NCBI GenBank assembly: GCA_964426135.1
Contig: CAYRPN010000005.1
Span: 1 to 64,000 of the forward strand
DNA from: CAYRPN01 sp964426135
GTDB taxonomy: Bacteria > Planctomycetota > Phycisphaerae > Phycisphaerales > Phycisphaeraceae
Direction of reading: 5' to 3'
Length of the DNA stretch: 64,000 nt
The notes beneath the pieces were generated by a model. It did not search any database. It had not been told where the DNA came from and was given only the letters and a program-made list of their open reading frames with translations. A program made the position numbers and the translations under genes. Numbering within the stretch: position 1 is the stretch's first letter; every line of letters starts with the position of its first letter. This document shows, one piece after another, positions 35,884 through 43,918 of the stretch.

Positions 35884-36246
35884 TCAATCCGCCCCGTGCG
35901 CCGAGCTGCTCAAAGCGGACTCGACGGTTGCCGCGAACTCGAAATGATCCTTCACTTTCGCCACGATGAAAACGTCCGCGATCTGCGCTGACGCGCCGGC
36001 GACGATGAGGCGGGACTGCTTCTCTCGCAATCGGCCGGTTGCCGCGATCAGATGCCCCAGCATCGTCGTGGGCATGAACCCCACTTGACACATGTCCACG
36101 ACAACCCGGTCGGATTCGGCGACGATCGCCATCAGCGCGGCGCCGATCTCCGCCAGTGCGGTGGGGGAGACCAGATCCTTCAGGATGCGCAGGCAGGTCG
36201 CATCGCCGATGCTCTCGACTCGAAATGCGGGTTCTGCGGCGGGCAT
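35884..36246 (-). CDS. STAS domain protein, Ser site replaced
   Basis: The 120-residue protein has the STAS pattern (ATCLRILKDLVSPTALAEIG, RVVVDMCQVGFMPTTMLGHL), as in anti-sigma factor antagonists. At the place of the usual phosphorylated Ser (D-S-S-G type) it reads PTTM, so Thr may be used or phosphorylation lost. It is the last gene of a minus-strand series with a TPR-like protein, an anti-sigma kinase and another STAS protein, 122 bases after the TPR-like gene. Partner unknown. Confidence 0.72.
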   Translation of the reverse strand: MPAAEPAFRVESIGDATCLRILKDLVSPTALAEIGAALMAIVAESDRVVVDMCQVGFMPTTMLGHLIAATGRLREKQSRLIVAGASAQIADVFIVAKVKDHFEFAATVESALSSSAHGAD

Positions 36247-36368
36247 ATCGTTCCTCTCTACGCGCGGCGGTTGCGGTGGGCTGGCCGGCGCGTCTCAATG
36301 AGGCTGTCGGATCAGCCGCGACAATTCCGCTGGTGTGCTCGAACTGTCGCCTTCAGCCTTGCTGCGTC

Positions 36369-36833
36369 CTACCGGATCGTGTCCAGATCGTTCTGCAGTT
36401 GTCGGCGTCCATCCGCATCGGCAACGGCATTCGCCAACTCTCGCGCCTCGTTCAGCCACCGGTCGCGCGAAGCCGCGTTGCCGGCGACGGCTTCCGCACG
36501 TGCCAGGGCTTCGAACGCATAGGCGGTGAGAAAGGCGTCGAGGCTGCTCTCGCGGCAGATGTCGAGTGATTGTCCGCCGTATCGCCGCGCTTCATCCGCC
36601 CGGCCAACCGCCGCATAAACCCTTGCCAGTTGCCAGGCGGCGATGGCGCGATTGCTCGGCGTCTCGTCGGCACGCCTGCTCCAGTGCCAGGCGCTGGCGT
36701 GGGCACAGTGAACCAGTTCTTCCTCTTCAGCGGTCGAGCGTGGCGTTTTGTCGAGCAGGGTCCACGCGTGATTAAAACACTCCGCCGCAAAGCGCCGGTG
36801 CACCAGAGCGTCATCCAGCACGGCGTGCGACAT
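36369..36833 (-). CDS. TPR-like helical protein in STAS/kinase operon
   Basis: The 154-residue soluble protein is nearly all helix: FAAECFNHAWTLLDKTPRST, AIAAWQLARVYAAVGRADEA, FLTAYAFEALARAEAVAGNA, which matches TPR-like pairs. It starts 9 bases after the kinase gene, so the two are very likely co-transcribed. No enzyme motif is present. Inference: an adaptor or sensor for the partner-switching genes. Confidence 0.65.
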   Translation of the reverse strand: MSHAVLDDALVHRRFAAECFNHAWTLLDKTPRSTAEEEELVHCAHASAWHWSRRADETPSNRAIAAWQLARVYAAVGRADEARRYGGQSLDICRESSLDAFLTAYAFEALARAEAVAGNAASRDRWLNEARELANAVADADGRRQLQNDLDTIR

Positions 36834-36842
36834 GGAAGCCTC

Positions 36843-37271
36843 TCACTTCAGGGGCAAGGCGCAGTTACGATCCTTCACGAGCGTGACGCTGCGGCCTGCG
36901 TCGGTGAAACTGACCTTGGTCATGTAGGCGCGCATCAGCATGATGCCGCGGCCATGCGGTTCGGTGATGTTTTCCTCAAGGGTGGGGTCGGGCACGTCCT
37001 TCGGATCGAACCCCGGGCCCTGATCCGTCACCGTGATGGTGACGCCCTGCTGATTGACGGCGTAACGGATCGTGACCTGCTTGTTGGGATCGCGTTTGTT
37101 GCCGTGGGAGATGGCGTTGTTCAGCGCTTCATCGAGGGCCAGGCGAATAGCGAACACCACCTGCTCGCTGAAGGCGTGAATCTTGACCTCGTCCATGATC
37201 TTCTGCTGCGCATTCCACGCGGCGTTCAGATCGCTGGGGATCACTAGTATCTTGGTAGGCGAATCAGCCAT
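36843..37271 (-). CDS. Anti-sigma regulatory factor kinase (RsbW/SpoIIAB-like)
   Basis: The 142-residue HATPase has the N box ALDEALNNAISHGN, the G1 box VTDQGPGFDP and the G2 region PHGRGIMLMRAYM, all intact, so it should bind ATP and phosphorylate a STAS antagonist. GAGGAG precedes the start at 37271 closely; an ATG at 37292 is possible. It is 85 bases downstream of the STAS gene at 37357. The sigma factor it would bind is not in the window, and the kinase may instead regulate another target. Confidence 0.87.
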   Translation of the reverse strand: MADSPTKILVIPSDLNAAWNAQQKIMDEVKIHAFSEQVVFAIRLALDEALNNAISHGNKRDPNKQVTIRYAVNQQGVTITVTDQGPGFDPKDVPDPTLEENITEPHGRGIMLMRAYMTKVSFTDAGRSVTLVKDRNCALPLK

Positions 37272-37356
37272 CGACTCCTCGGCTGCACTCATTCTAGCGC
37301 GGTTCAACCCGCTGGATAGCGGCGAATGGCTTCGCCGGTCCTGACTGGCCTTCGCG

Positions 37357-37716
37357 TTATTTGAAGCTTTCCAGGGCTTGGCGCTCGGTCTCAAAAATCT
37401 GGAACAGCTTGTTGAGGCGGGTGATGACGAAGACTTCGTAAATCTGAGGGTCGATGTGGCACAGGCGCAACTGCCCGGCCTTCTGCCGCACCTTGTTGTT
37501 GATCGTGATCAACGTGCCCAGGGCAGCCGAGGAAAGGTGCTCGACATTGGTGAAATTGATCAAGAGCCGGGGGCTGGTCGACTGATCGATCAGGCCCGCA
37601 ATTTCCTCGCCGATCTGCTGAATGGCAGCTTCTTCGAGGATATTGCGATCCAGCAGTAGGATCTTGGCGATCTCGCCGTCGCGTTCTACGGTCATCCTGG
37701 CATCACGGCCGGCCAT
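37357..37716 (-). CDS. Anti-sigma factor antagonist (STAS)
   Basis: The 119-residue protein has the full STAS pattern: RLLINFTNVEHLSSAALGTL, where the second Ser is the expected phosphorylation site, and LRLCHIDPQIYEVFVITRLN. The start at 37716 has GGGAGG seven bases upstream; an ATG at 37695 would be shorter. It heads the operon behind a strong promoter. It would bind the kinase at 36843-37271 when unphosphorylated. Confidence 0.87.
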   Translation of the reverse strand: MAGRDARMTVERDGEIAKILLLDRNILEEAAIQQIGEEIAGLIDQSTSPRLLINFTNVEHLSSAALGTLITINNKVRQKAGQLRLCHIDPQIYEVFVITRLNKLFQIFETERQALESFK

Positions 37717-37747
37717 CAGGCGCCTCCCTAACAGTAAGTATCGGGCC

Positions 37748-37776
37748 AATGTAAAAGCGGTTGCGCACGGTGTCAA
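37748..37776 (-). promoter_or_regulatory. Sigma70-type promoter of the STAS/kinase operon
   Basis: On the minus strand TTGACA (37776-37771) is perfect, followed by a 17-base spacer and TACATT (37753-37748). The predicted transcript starts about 25 bases before the STAS start codon and includes its GGGAGG site. Confidence 0.7.
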
Positions 37777-37814
37777 GAAGGCAGCGGGATCAAATCCCGG
37801 TTGGTCTGCCTATA

Positions 37815-37986
37815 TTCCCGGGGGCGGTGGATCGGCCCCCTCGCCCCCGGCTCTGCGGGGGAGAGGGTTGGGGTGAGGGGGTTTGCGATGTCGAGCGACA
37901 AATGGACGCCCAAGGTTCACCGTCCCCCTCACCCTAGCCCTCTCCCCCAGCAGACTGGGGGAGAGGGGACCAAGCCCCCGGAAAAT
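37815..37986. repeat. Nested CCCTCACCCT-type inverted repeat
   Basis: Outer arms TTCCCGGGGGC and GCCCCCGGAA enclose inner arms GGGGGAGAGGGTTGGGGTGA and TCACCCTAGCCCTCTCCCCC. It is a longer member of the family at 11-55. It fills the gap between the STAS promoter and the end of sucC. Confidence 0.7.
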
Positions 37987-38025
37987 TGGGCACACCCATC
38001 CCGGTCGGCCGGCGAACCGGGCCGC

Positions 38026-39228
38026 TCAATTTTTCTTCACCGCCGCCACGATTTTTTTCGCCGCATCGGTCAGGTCGCTGGCGGCCTGGAGCATCGGGAT
38101 GTCCCTCGCCGAGTTGCGGAGAATCTCCCGCGCCGGCGTCACGTTGGTGCCTTCGAGGCGAACGACCAGCGGCACCTTGAAGCCCACCTTCTTCGCGGCA
38201 TTGACGATCGCCTGCGCGACGATGTCGCACTTCATGATCCCGCCGAAGATATTCACCAGCACGCCCTTGACGGCCGGATCGGCGAGGATGATGGCGAAGG
38301 CCTCGGTCACCGCTTCTTCCGTGGCGCCGCCGCCGACGTCGAGGAAGTTCGCCGGCTCCGACCCGTGCAGCTTGACGAGATCCATCGTCGCCATCGCCAG
38401 GCCCGCGCCGTTGACCAGGCACCCGATTTCGCCGTCGAGCTTGATGTAGTTGAGATTGTGTTTGGCCGCGCGAAGTTCCAGTTCATTGCTCTCGTGCGGG
38501 TCCGCCATGGCCGCGATGTCCTTCTGGCGGAACAGGGCGTTGTCGTCGAAGTTGATCTTCGCGTCGATCGCAAGCACCTTGCCGTCCGGCGCATCGGCGC
38601 TGGGCGGCGTAACGATCAGCGGGTTGATCTCCGCCAGGCTCGCATCGGTCTTGATGAAAAGCGTGGTGAGCTTGGTCATGATGTCGCCGGCCTGCTTGAT
38701 CTGATCGCCGGTGAAACCGAGGCGGAATGCGAGCTTGCGCGCCTGGAACGGCTGCAGGCCCAGCGCCGGATCAATCGCGACGCGCACGATGGCGTCGGGG
38801 TTGTCGTGCGCGGTTTTTTCAATCTCGACGCCGCCTTCGCTCGAGGCAATCAGGACCGGCGCGTTCACCGCGCGGTCGATGGCGATGGCGACGTAGTACT
38901 CCTTCTTGATGTCCACGCCACTGGCGACCAGCAGTTTGCGCACGACGACGCCCTGCGGGCCGGTCTGCGGCGTGATCAGGGGCTTGCTGAGAATGGTGGC
39001 GGCAACGGCCTTCGCCTCGGCGGCGGAGCGCACGAGTTTGACGCCGCCGCCTTTGCCGCGGCCGCCCGCGTGGACCTGCGCCTTGACCACCGCCAGCGTC
39101 GCGCCGGCCTTGGCGAGCTGTTCATAAGCCGCCGCCGCCTGATCGGCGTTATCGGCGACGATGGCGGGCGGCACGGGGATGCCGAACTTCTGGAGCAGGT
39201 CGCGAGACTGGTATTCGTGTGCTTTCAT
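38026..39228 (-). CDS. sucC: Succinyl-CoA ligase beta subunit
   Basis: The 400-residue protein begins MKAHEYQSRDLLQKFGIPVP and has the ATP-grasp features VKAQVHAGGRGKGGGVKL, the Mg-binding SLAEINPLIV, IGCLVNGAGLAMATMD and FGGIMKCDIVAQAI. It forms the nucleotide-binding beta subunit of the TCA-cycle enzyme that interconverts succinyl-CoA and succinate. The start at 39228 matches the family opening. The alpha gene sucD, normally next to it, is not in the window: the region downstream holds repeat DNA and then the STAS operon. Confidence 0.93.
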   Translation of the reverse strand: MKAHEYQSRDLLQKFGIPVPPAIVADNADQAAAAYEQLAKAGATLAVVKAQVHAGGRGKGGGVKLVRSAAEAKAVAATILSKPLITPQTGPQGVVVRKLLVASGVDIKKEYYVAIAIDRAVNAPVLIASSEGGVEIEKTAHDNPDAIVRVAIDPALGLQPFQARKLAFRLGFTGDQIKQAGDIMTKLTTLFIKTDASLAEINPLIVTPPSADAPDGKVLAIDAKINFDDNALFRQKDIAAMADPHESNELELRAAKHNLNYIKLDGEIGCLVNGAGLAMATMDLVKLHGSEPANFLDVGGGATEEAVTEAFAIILADPAVKGVLVNIFGGIMKCDIVAQAIVNAAKKVGFKVPLVVRLEGTNVTPAREILRNSARDIPMLQAASDLTDAAKKIVAAVKKN

Positions 39229-39481
39229 GGGGAACGAGCCTTCACAGAGAGAGTGGAGCGGATGATAGCGATGGCGGCGGCGCAGGCCAAACGGAGACGA
39301 GAGAAGGAATTTCATCACATTCCCGACATGGATTAAGGCATCTCGTTTTCGCGCGCCGAAGAATCACTGGTCAACAATGGGAAGTGGTTCGTGTCGCTTC
39401 CGTTTGCCCGGCGGTTTCGCCTGATCTGTGAGATGACGGTACTCGTGTTCGCGCTGAACCCTCAAGCCGCGGATGTGAGCC

Positions 39482-39600
39482 ATGTTTCATCTCGCACAGG
39501 ACGTGTTCGCATCCTTGAACGCTCACCGAGTGAAATACGTCGTCATCGGCGGCGTCGCGGCGATGGCGCACGGACTGCCGAGGACAACGGTTGACTTGAT
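39482..39600 (+). pseudogene. Truncated nucleotidyltransferase-like fragment
   Basis: About 40 codons read MFHLAQDVFASLNAHRVKYV then IGGVAAMAHGLPRTTVDL, the opening of the nucleotidyltransferase group that includes AbiEii-like and DUF6036 proteins. The sequence after TTVDL, where the catalytic Asp-x-Asp should be, is unrelated and runs into the convergent gene. It is read as a broken 5' remnant. Confidence 0.5.
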
Positions 39601-39630
39601 GCGAACCAGCCGCGCACCATCATTGGTCGA

Positions 39631-40062
39631 TCACATGACGCGCGGATCGCAGTTGGGGTCTTGTGGTTCCGATGCACGGTGGACCCATTTCTTGATCCAG
39701 AAGATGCACAACGATCCGACCCAGGTCGCTCCTCCGATGAACATCAGAGAATCCGCAAGCGCGGTCTTGCGGACTTTGACCGGGGCGCTTCGAGTCGGAC
39801 TCACTTGATGGAACTCCTCAACCACTGGGGCATTCAATTGAGCATACAAGCCGAGAATTGCGAAGATTGCGCCGATCGCAAAGCCAATGGCGAGCAACTT
39901 CTGCGGGCCCTTCCGCAGCACCGAGTTGGGAGTTCTGTCTGACCGAGTCAGTGGCAACTCCGTCACTCCAACCTCCGAGCAGACGGCGCCGCAATGGGTG
40001 CAGCCGCCGTAACTGGGCTTGTACGGCTGCCCGCACACGGAACAGGTCGCAGTGGGTTGCAT
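39631..40062 (-). CDS. Zinc-ribbon membrane protein, hypothetical
   Basis: The 143-residue protein starts with a zinc ribbon (CSVCGQPYKPSYGGCTHCG) and has two membrane helices (LLAIGFAIGAIFAILGLYAQ and DSLMFIGGATWVGSLCIFWI) with a polar loop between. The start at ATG 40062 has GGGGA before it; an in-frame TTG at 40074 is possible. Its function is unknown. The 3' end runs into the nucleotidyltransferase remnant. Confidence 0.7.
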   Translation of the reverse strand: MQPTATCSVCGQPYKPSYGGCTHCGAVCSEVGVTELPLTRSDRTPNSVLRKGPQKLLAIGFAIGAIFAILGLYAQLNAPVVEEFHQVSPTRSAPVKVRKTALADSLMFIGGATWVGSLCIFWIKKWVHRASEPQDPNCDPRVM

Positions 40063-40309
40063 GTGTTTCCCCAAGAGTGAGTGTTCGGCAGATCAACGCC
40101 TTTGAGAGGTAATCCTGCCGTATGCCTTACTGAGCGGTTCCTCTCGCGCTGGGTTGTGACAACGCGCTAACAGCTTATCAATGCTCGGCAGCGCTCTCAA
40201 TATTCTGGGCGGTTACGCCGCTCGATTCGATAGTTGCTGCCTTCGAACACCTTGTCGAATCGCCCATTTGTCCCTATCCCGCCATTGCCACTACAATCCG
40301 CACCTCACC

Positions 40310-41593
40310 ATGCCGTACGAACTTAAGCCATTTGATGTTGATCTCGAAACCACGCCTTACGTCGGCGACCGCAAACTGCAAGGTGGCGATCGTTGGACGC
40401 TGAACTTCGGGCCGCAGCACCCGGCCACGCACACCACGCTGCGCATCGTCCTCGAACTCGACGGCGAGCGCATCGTCCGCGCCGTGCCGCACATCGGCTA
40501 TCTGCATTCGGGATTCGAGAAGCTCGCCGAGCACCACGATTACAACCAGTACGTCTGCACCTGCAGCCGGATGAATTACGTCAGTCCGATCAGCAACGAC
40601 ATCGCCTGGCACGGCGCGGTGGAGAAGCTCTTCGGCATCGACCTGACGCCGCGATGCAAGGTCGTGCGCACGATTCTCGCGGAGATCGGTCGCATCCAGG
40701 ATCACCTGCTCTCGATCGGCGCGGCGGCGCTCGACCTTGGCGCGTTCACCGCGTTTCTCTATGGCTTCAACGAACGCGAGCGCATCTACGACATCATCGA
40801 TTACATCTCCGGCCAGCGGTTCCACCCCGACTACACCCGCGTCGGCGGAACCATGATGGATTTGCCCGACGAGGAAGTCTTCAAGCGGATGGTGAAGAAG
40901 TTCATCCGCGAGCAATTGCCCGCCGCGGTGGGGGACATCGAAGGCCTGCTCAACAAGAACCGCATCTTCCGCGACCGTACCGAAGGCATCGGCGTGATCA
41001 CGCGCGAGGAAGCGATCGCCTGGTCGCTCAGCGGCCCCGTCGCCCGCGCCAGCGGCGTGAAGCGCGACCTGCGCAAGGACGAGCCGTACCTCTGCTACGC
41101 CGACAACTGGGACGGCCAAGGCGCCGCTGCCGTCAAGTTCAAAGTGCCCATCGTCACCACCGGTGACTGCTATGCTCGCTACCTCGTGCGCGTCGAAGAG
41201 GTCAAGCAGTCCATCGCCATCATCGAACAGCTCATCGACCACATTCCCGCCGGCCCCATGAATGTGGATGACGACGGCAAGTTCAACAAGCCCGACAAGG
41301 CTGCGGTTTACGGCTCGATCGAAGGCCTGATTCACCACTTCGAACTGGTGATGACCAACCGCAAATGGGAAGCGCCGCTTGCCGAGGTGTACGCCGCGCA
41401 GGAAACCGCCAACGGCGAGCTGGGCTACTTCATCGTCAGCGACGGCGGCCCGTGCTCCTGGCGCGCCGGCGTGCGCCCGCCGTCGTTCATCAACTACCAG
41501 GTCTTCTCGAAGCTGATCGAAGGTCATCTGCTCGCCGACATCCCCGCTGTGCTCGGCAGCCTGAACGTGATCGCGGCGGAGTTGGATCGATAG
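40310..41593 (+). CDS. nuoD: NADH-quinone oxidoreductase subunit D
   Basis: The 427-residue protein is the 49-kDa subunit of complex I, part of the peripheral Q module. It shows LNFGPQHPATHTTLRIVLEL, PHIGYLHSGFEKLAEHHDYN, RMNYVSPISNDIAWHGAVEK, and it ends with LLADIPAVLGSLNVIAAELDR, the conserved Asp-Arg end. No Shine-Dalgarno site is seen before ATG 40310. nuoC is not upstream and nuoE follows after a 270-base repeat region, so the usual A-to-N order is broken. Confidence 0.95.
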   Translation: MPYELKPFDVDLETTPYVGDRKLQGGDRWTLNFGPQHPATHTTLRIVLELDGERIVRAVPHIGYLHSGFEKLAEHHDYNQYVCTCSRMNYVSPISNDIAWHGAVEKLFGIDLTPRCKVVRTILAEIGRIQDHLLSIGAAALDLGAFTAFLYGFNERERIYDIIDYISGQRFHPDYTRVGGTMMDLPDEEVFKRMVKKFIREQLPAAVGDIEGLLNKNRIFRDRTEGIGVITREEAIAWSLSGPVARASGVKRDLRKDEPYLCYADNWDGQGAAAVKFKVPIVTTGDCYARYLVRVEEVKQSIAIIEQLIDHIPAGPMNVDDDGKFNKPDKAAVYGSIEGLIHHFELVMTNRKWEAPLAEVYAAQETANGELGYFIVSDGGPCSWRAGVRPPSFINYQVFSKLIEGHLLADIPAVLGSLNVIAAELDR

Positions 41594-41596
41594 GGC

Positions 41597-41858
41597 AAGT
41601 CCTGGGTCCAGAGTCCTGAGTCGCCAAGGCAAATGTCTAATGTTGAATGTCTAGTGTCGAGTGTCGATTGAGCGGTATGAAAGTGTGCGCCTGCGCGTGA
41701 TGCCAATAGAAACTGGACACTCAACACTCAACACTAGACATCTGTCTTGCTCGACCGACTCAAGACTCAAGATTCAAGACTGAGGACTCAAGACTCAGGA
41801 CTCAAGACTCAAGACTCAGGACTCAGGACTCAAGACTCAAGACTTAAGACTCAGGACT
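41597..41858. repeat. Nested inverted repeats with a GACTCAAGAC tandem tract
   Basis: The outer left arm (AGTCCTGGGTCCAGAGTCCT, 41599-41624) faces a roughly 10-base tandem (GACTCAAGACTCAGG-like units, 41757-41858); the inner arms are GTCTAATGTTGAATGTCTAG (from 41635) and CAACACTAGACAT (to 41741). It fills the whole gap between nuoD and nuoE and ends seven bases before the nuoE start. Inner arms recur at 49476-49573. Units vary and spacers are absent, so it is not a CRISPR array. Confidence 0.8.
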
Positions 41859-41864
41859 CCCCCC

Positions 41865-42389
41865 ATGGCTTGGATCATGAAAAACTCAGGGACGATGCAA
41901 GTCCCGCGGCGCGACGAGCCTTGGCTCACCGCTGACATGAAGCAGACGCTCGAGACCGAGTTCCTGCCTCGCTATCCGCGCAAGCAGGCGGCGACGATTC
42001 CCGCGTTGCACCTGGTGCAGGACGCTTACAACTGCGTCCCCTGGCAGGCGTGCGAAGAGATCGCCGCGTTCCTCGGCCTGCAGGCGAGCGAGGTGTTTGA
42101 CACTGCGTCGTTTTACGACGAGTTCTGCGTCGAGCCGCGCGGCAAATATCTCATCATGCTCTGCCAATCGATCAGTTGCGAACTCATGGGACAGGTGGAG
42201 CTTCAGGACAAGATCGCCCACAAGCTGCACATCGGCCCCGGCGAAACGACGCCCGACGGCAAATACACGCTCAAGCCCTGCGAGTGCCTCGGTAGCTGCG
42301 GTTCCGGCCCGTGCGCCCTCGTCAACGAAGACCTGCACGAGAACATCACCATGGACAACTTCGAGCGCGTGCTGGATGCGCTGCCGTGA
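41865..42389 (+). CDS. nuoE: NADH-quinone oxidoreductase subunit E
   Basis: The 174-residue subunit carries the [2Fe-2S] N1a cluster on a thioredoxin-like fold. The ligands are visible as CQSISC and CECLGSC, in the expected C-x4-C and C-x3-C spacings; YNCVPWQACEEIAAFLGLQA and FYDEFCVEPRGK also fit. No Shine-Dalgarno site precedes ATG 41865, and a start at 41877 is possible. nuoF lies 1.5 kb downstream with two unrelated genes between. Confidence 0.92.
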   Translation: MAWIMKNSGTMQVPRRDEPWLTADMKQTLETEFLPRYPRKQAATIPALHLVQDAYNCVPWQACEEIAAFLGLQASEVFDTASFYDEFCVEPRGKYLIMLCQSISCELMGQVELQDKIAHKLHIGPGETTPDGKYTLKPCECLGSCGSGPCALVNEDLHENITMDNFERVLDALP

Positions 42390-42444
42390 CATGCGGGCAG
42401 CGTCTTCGTATTGTTCAGATGCCTGATTCTTAAGGTGATTGGCG

Positions 42445-43638
42445 ATGCGACTGCTGCAACCGTCAACTTGGCTGACCTTCCTGTGTGTCCTAGCTCTCGG
42501 GATTGCGTCGCGCGCCGCCTCGCCGCCTTCGTCGCTGTCCGCCGAGGTGAAGGAAGCCACGAAAGATGTGGCGGCATGGGTTTCATTGAAAGGTGGATTC
42601 AAGAACGATTTCCGCAAGGCGTCCGACTCGCTCAAGCCTTACGTCGGCAAGATCATCGCGATGCAAGGCAGCGTTCGGGTTCAACAAATGGCCCCTGACC
42701 CGTACCTCAATCAGCCGGCGCTCATCCTCGAAGACCGCCTCGATTTAGATGCGGTCGAGTTGACGTTCTACTTCGACAAGAAGCTGCACGATCAAGTCCG
42801 CATGCTCTCTAACGGCCAGCGCGTGACGCTCAAAGGCATGCTGACGGAGCGCGGCGACGTCAAAGACGCCACTATCGTCGCGGCACAGGACAACCCCGGC
42901 GTCCGCATCACCATGGAGGAATTGGCCGCTGAGATGGATCGAAATCCGCTGCGCCTTCGCCGCCTGCTGGAACATAGATCGATCATCGCGGACTGCGAGG
43001 TTGCCGAGATGAAGATCAAAGGCGGCGGCGACTATATCAAAGTCGTCATGCCTGAAAAGAGCGGAGCAAAAGAAAAACGTACGTTGACGGCCCGCATCAT
43101 GGTCGATATCGGCCTCGGCCCGGATACGCCGGTCGATTTTCACGTCGGCGAGAGGGTGACGCTCAAAGGCTCGCTCGAAACCGAGTGGATCGGTAAAGGC
43201 GACGACAGTCGATGGGTGTTCGAGATTGGTTACGCCACCTGCTGGCCGAAATTTCCCGAAGGCACGAAGTTCCTGAAGTGGTCGGATGTCTCCAAAATGC
43301 CGCCCGGTGTTCTGAAGGTGAAACTCGCCGACATGGCCAAGGATTTCGACAAGTACAATGACAAGGCCATCGAGAAGTTTCAGGGCCGTATGCTTGAACT
43401 GACGGGTACGATCGAACAGATCACGAAAAAAGAAAAGCCGCTCACCGATGCGCCCGTCGTCGCCATGCGCTTTGAGGCGCTGGGCTCGCAAAGAACCATC
43501 CTGTGCCACTTCAAGCCCGCACTCGCGGCGCGGGTAGCGAAACTGAAGACAGGACAGGCGATCACCGTTCGTGGCGAGATGGAGTTTGGAAAGGTACTCG
43601 ACAATGGAATCTTCAATGGTGATCTCGTCAAAGACTAA
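42445..43638 (+). CDS. Exported multi-OB-fold-like hypothetical protein
   Basis: The 397-residue protein has a signal peptide (MRLLQPSTWLTFLCVLALGI, cut near SRA-A) and three or four similar beta-rich units with small-barrel (tRNA_anti/OB-like) character: YVGKIIAMQGSVRVQQM, GQRVTLKGMLTERGDVKDAT, GERVTLKGSLETEWIGKG and KTGQAITVRGEMEFGKVLDN. AAGGTGA precedes ATG 42445, favoured over TTG 42439. It sits between nuoE and nuoF in the same direction but has no known link with complex I. The fold is inferred from the repeats only. Confidence 0.72.
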   Translation: MRLLQPSTWLTFLCVLALGIASRAASPPSSLSAEVKEATKDVAAWVSLKGGFKNDFRKASDSLKPYVGKIIAMQGSVRVQQMAPDPYLNQPALILEDRLDLDAVELTFYFDKKLHDQVRMLSNGQRVTLKGMLTERGDVKDATIVAAQDNPGVRITMEELAAEMDRNPLRLRRLLEHRSIIADCEVAEMKIKGGGDYIKVVMPEKSGAKEKRTLTARIMVDIGLGPDTPVDFHVGERVTLKGSLETEWIGKGDDSRWVFEIGYATCWPKFPEGTKFLKWSDVSKMPPGVLKVKLADMAKDFDKYNDKAIEKFQGRMLELTGTIEQITKKEKPLTDAPVVAMRFEALGSQRTILCHFKPALAARVAKLKTGQAITVRGEMEFGKVLDNGIFNGDLVKD

Positions 43639-43654
43639 TTGCGAAAGTGACGCC

Positions 43655-43843
43655 ATGCCCTGGTTTCAGAAACTCTGCAACAACGTGGGCCTGATGATCC
43701 ACAACGCGACCAAGCCGCTGCGGAAGAGCGACAAACAGGTGCTGAAGAAAACCGTGGAAGAGGAGAAGGTGAACGAAACAACGACGCTGCGGCGAACAAC
43801 GATCGAAGAAATTGAAATCAGAAAGGACAGGAGTGAGAAGTGA
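43655..43843 (+). CDS. Small conserved-looking hypothetical protein
   Basis: A 62-residue protein with an amphipathic N-terminal part (MPWFQKLCNNVGLMIHNATK) and a charged Thr/Glu-rich C-terminal part (KKTVEEEKVNETTTLRRTTI). It has no signal peptide. It starts 16 bases after the OB-like gene and is followed by nuoF. The last codons and the stop lie inside the repeat at 43831-43910. The N-terminal helix could sit on a membrane. Function unknown. Confidence 0.65.
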   Translation: MPWFQKLCNNVGLMIHNATKPLRKSDKQVLKKTVEEEKVNETTTLRRTTIEEIEIRKDRSEK

Positions 43844-43910
43844 GGAGTGAGGAGTGAGAAGCAGGACACGTCTTGCCTTCTCACTTCTCGCTCCTCACTC
43901 CTCACTTCTT
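43831..43910. repeat. GAGTGAGAAGTGAGG inverted repeat
   Basis: GAGTGAGAAGTGAGGAGTGA in the left arm is mirrored by CTCACTTCTCGCTCCTCACTCC across a 14-base loop. It gives the 62-residue protein its last codons and stop, and ends 8 bases before the nuoF start. Confidence 0.8.
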
Positions 43911-43918
43911 CATCCCCC

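Noticed and set aside
41757..41858. A possible CRISPR array
   Set aside because: Units are about 10 bases, imperfect and without spacers, and no cas genes are present.
42445..43638. OB-like protein as a complex I accessory subunit
   Set aside because: It has a signal peptide and would be outside the cytoplasm, whereas NuoE and NuoF are cytoplasmic; location alone is not enough.
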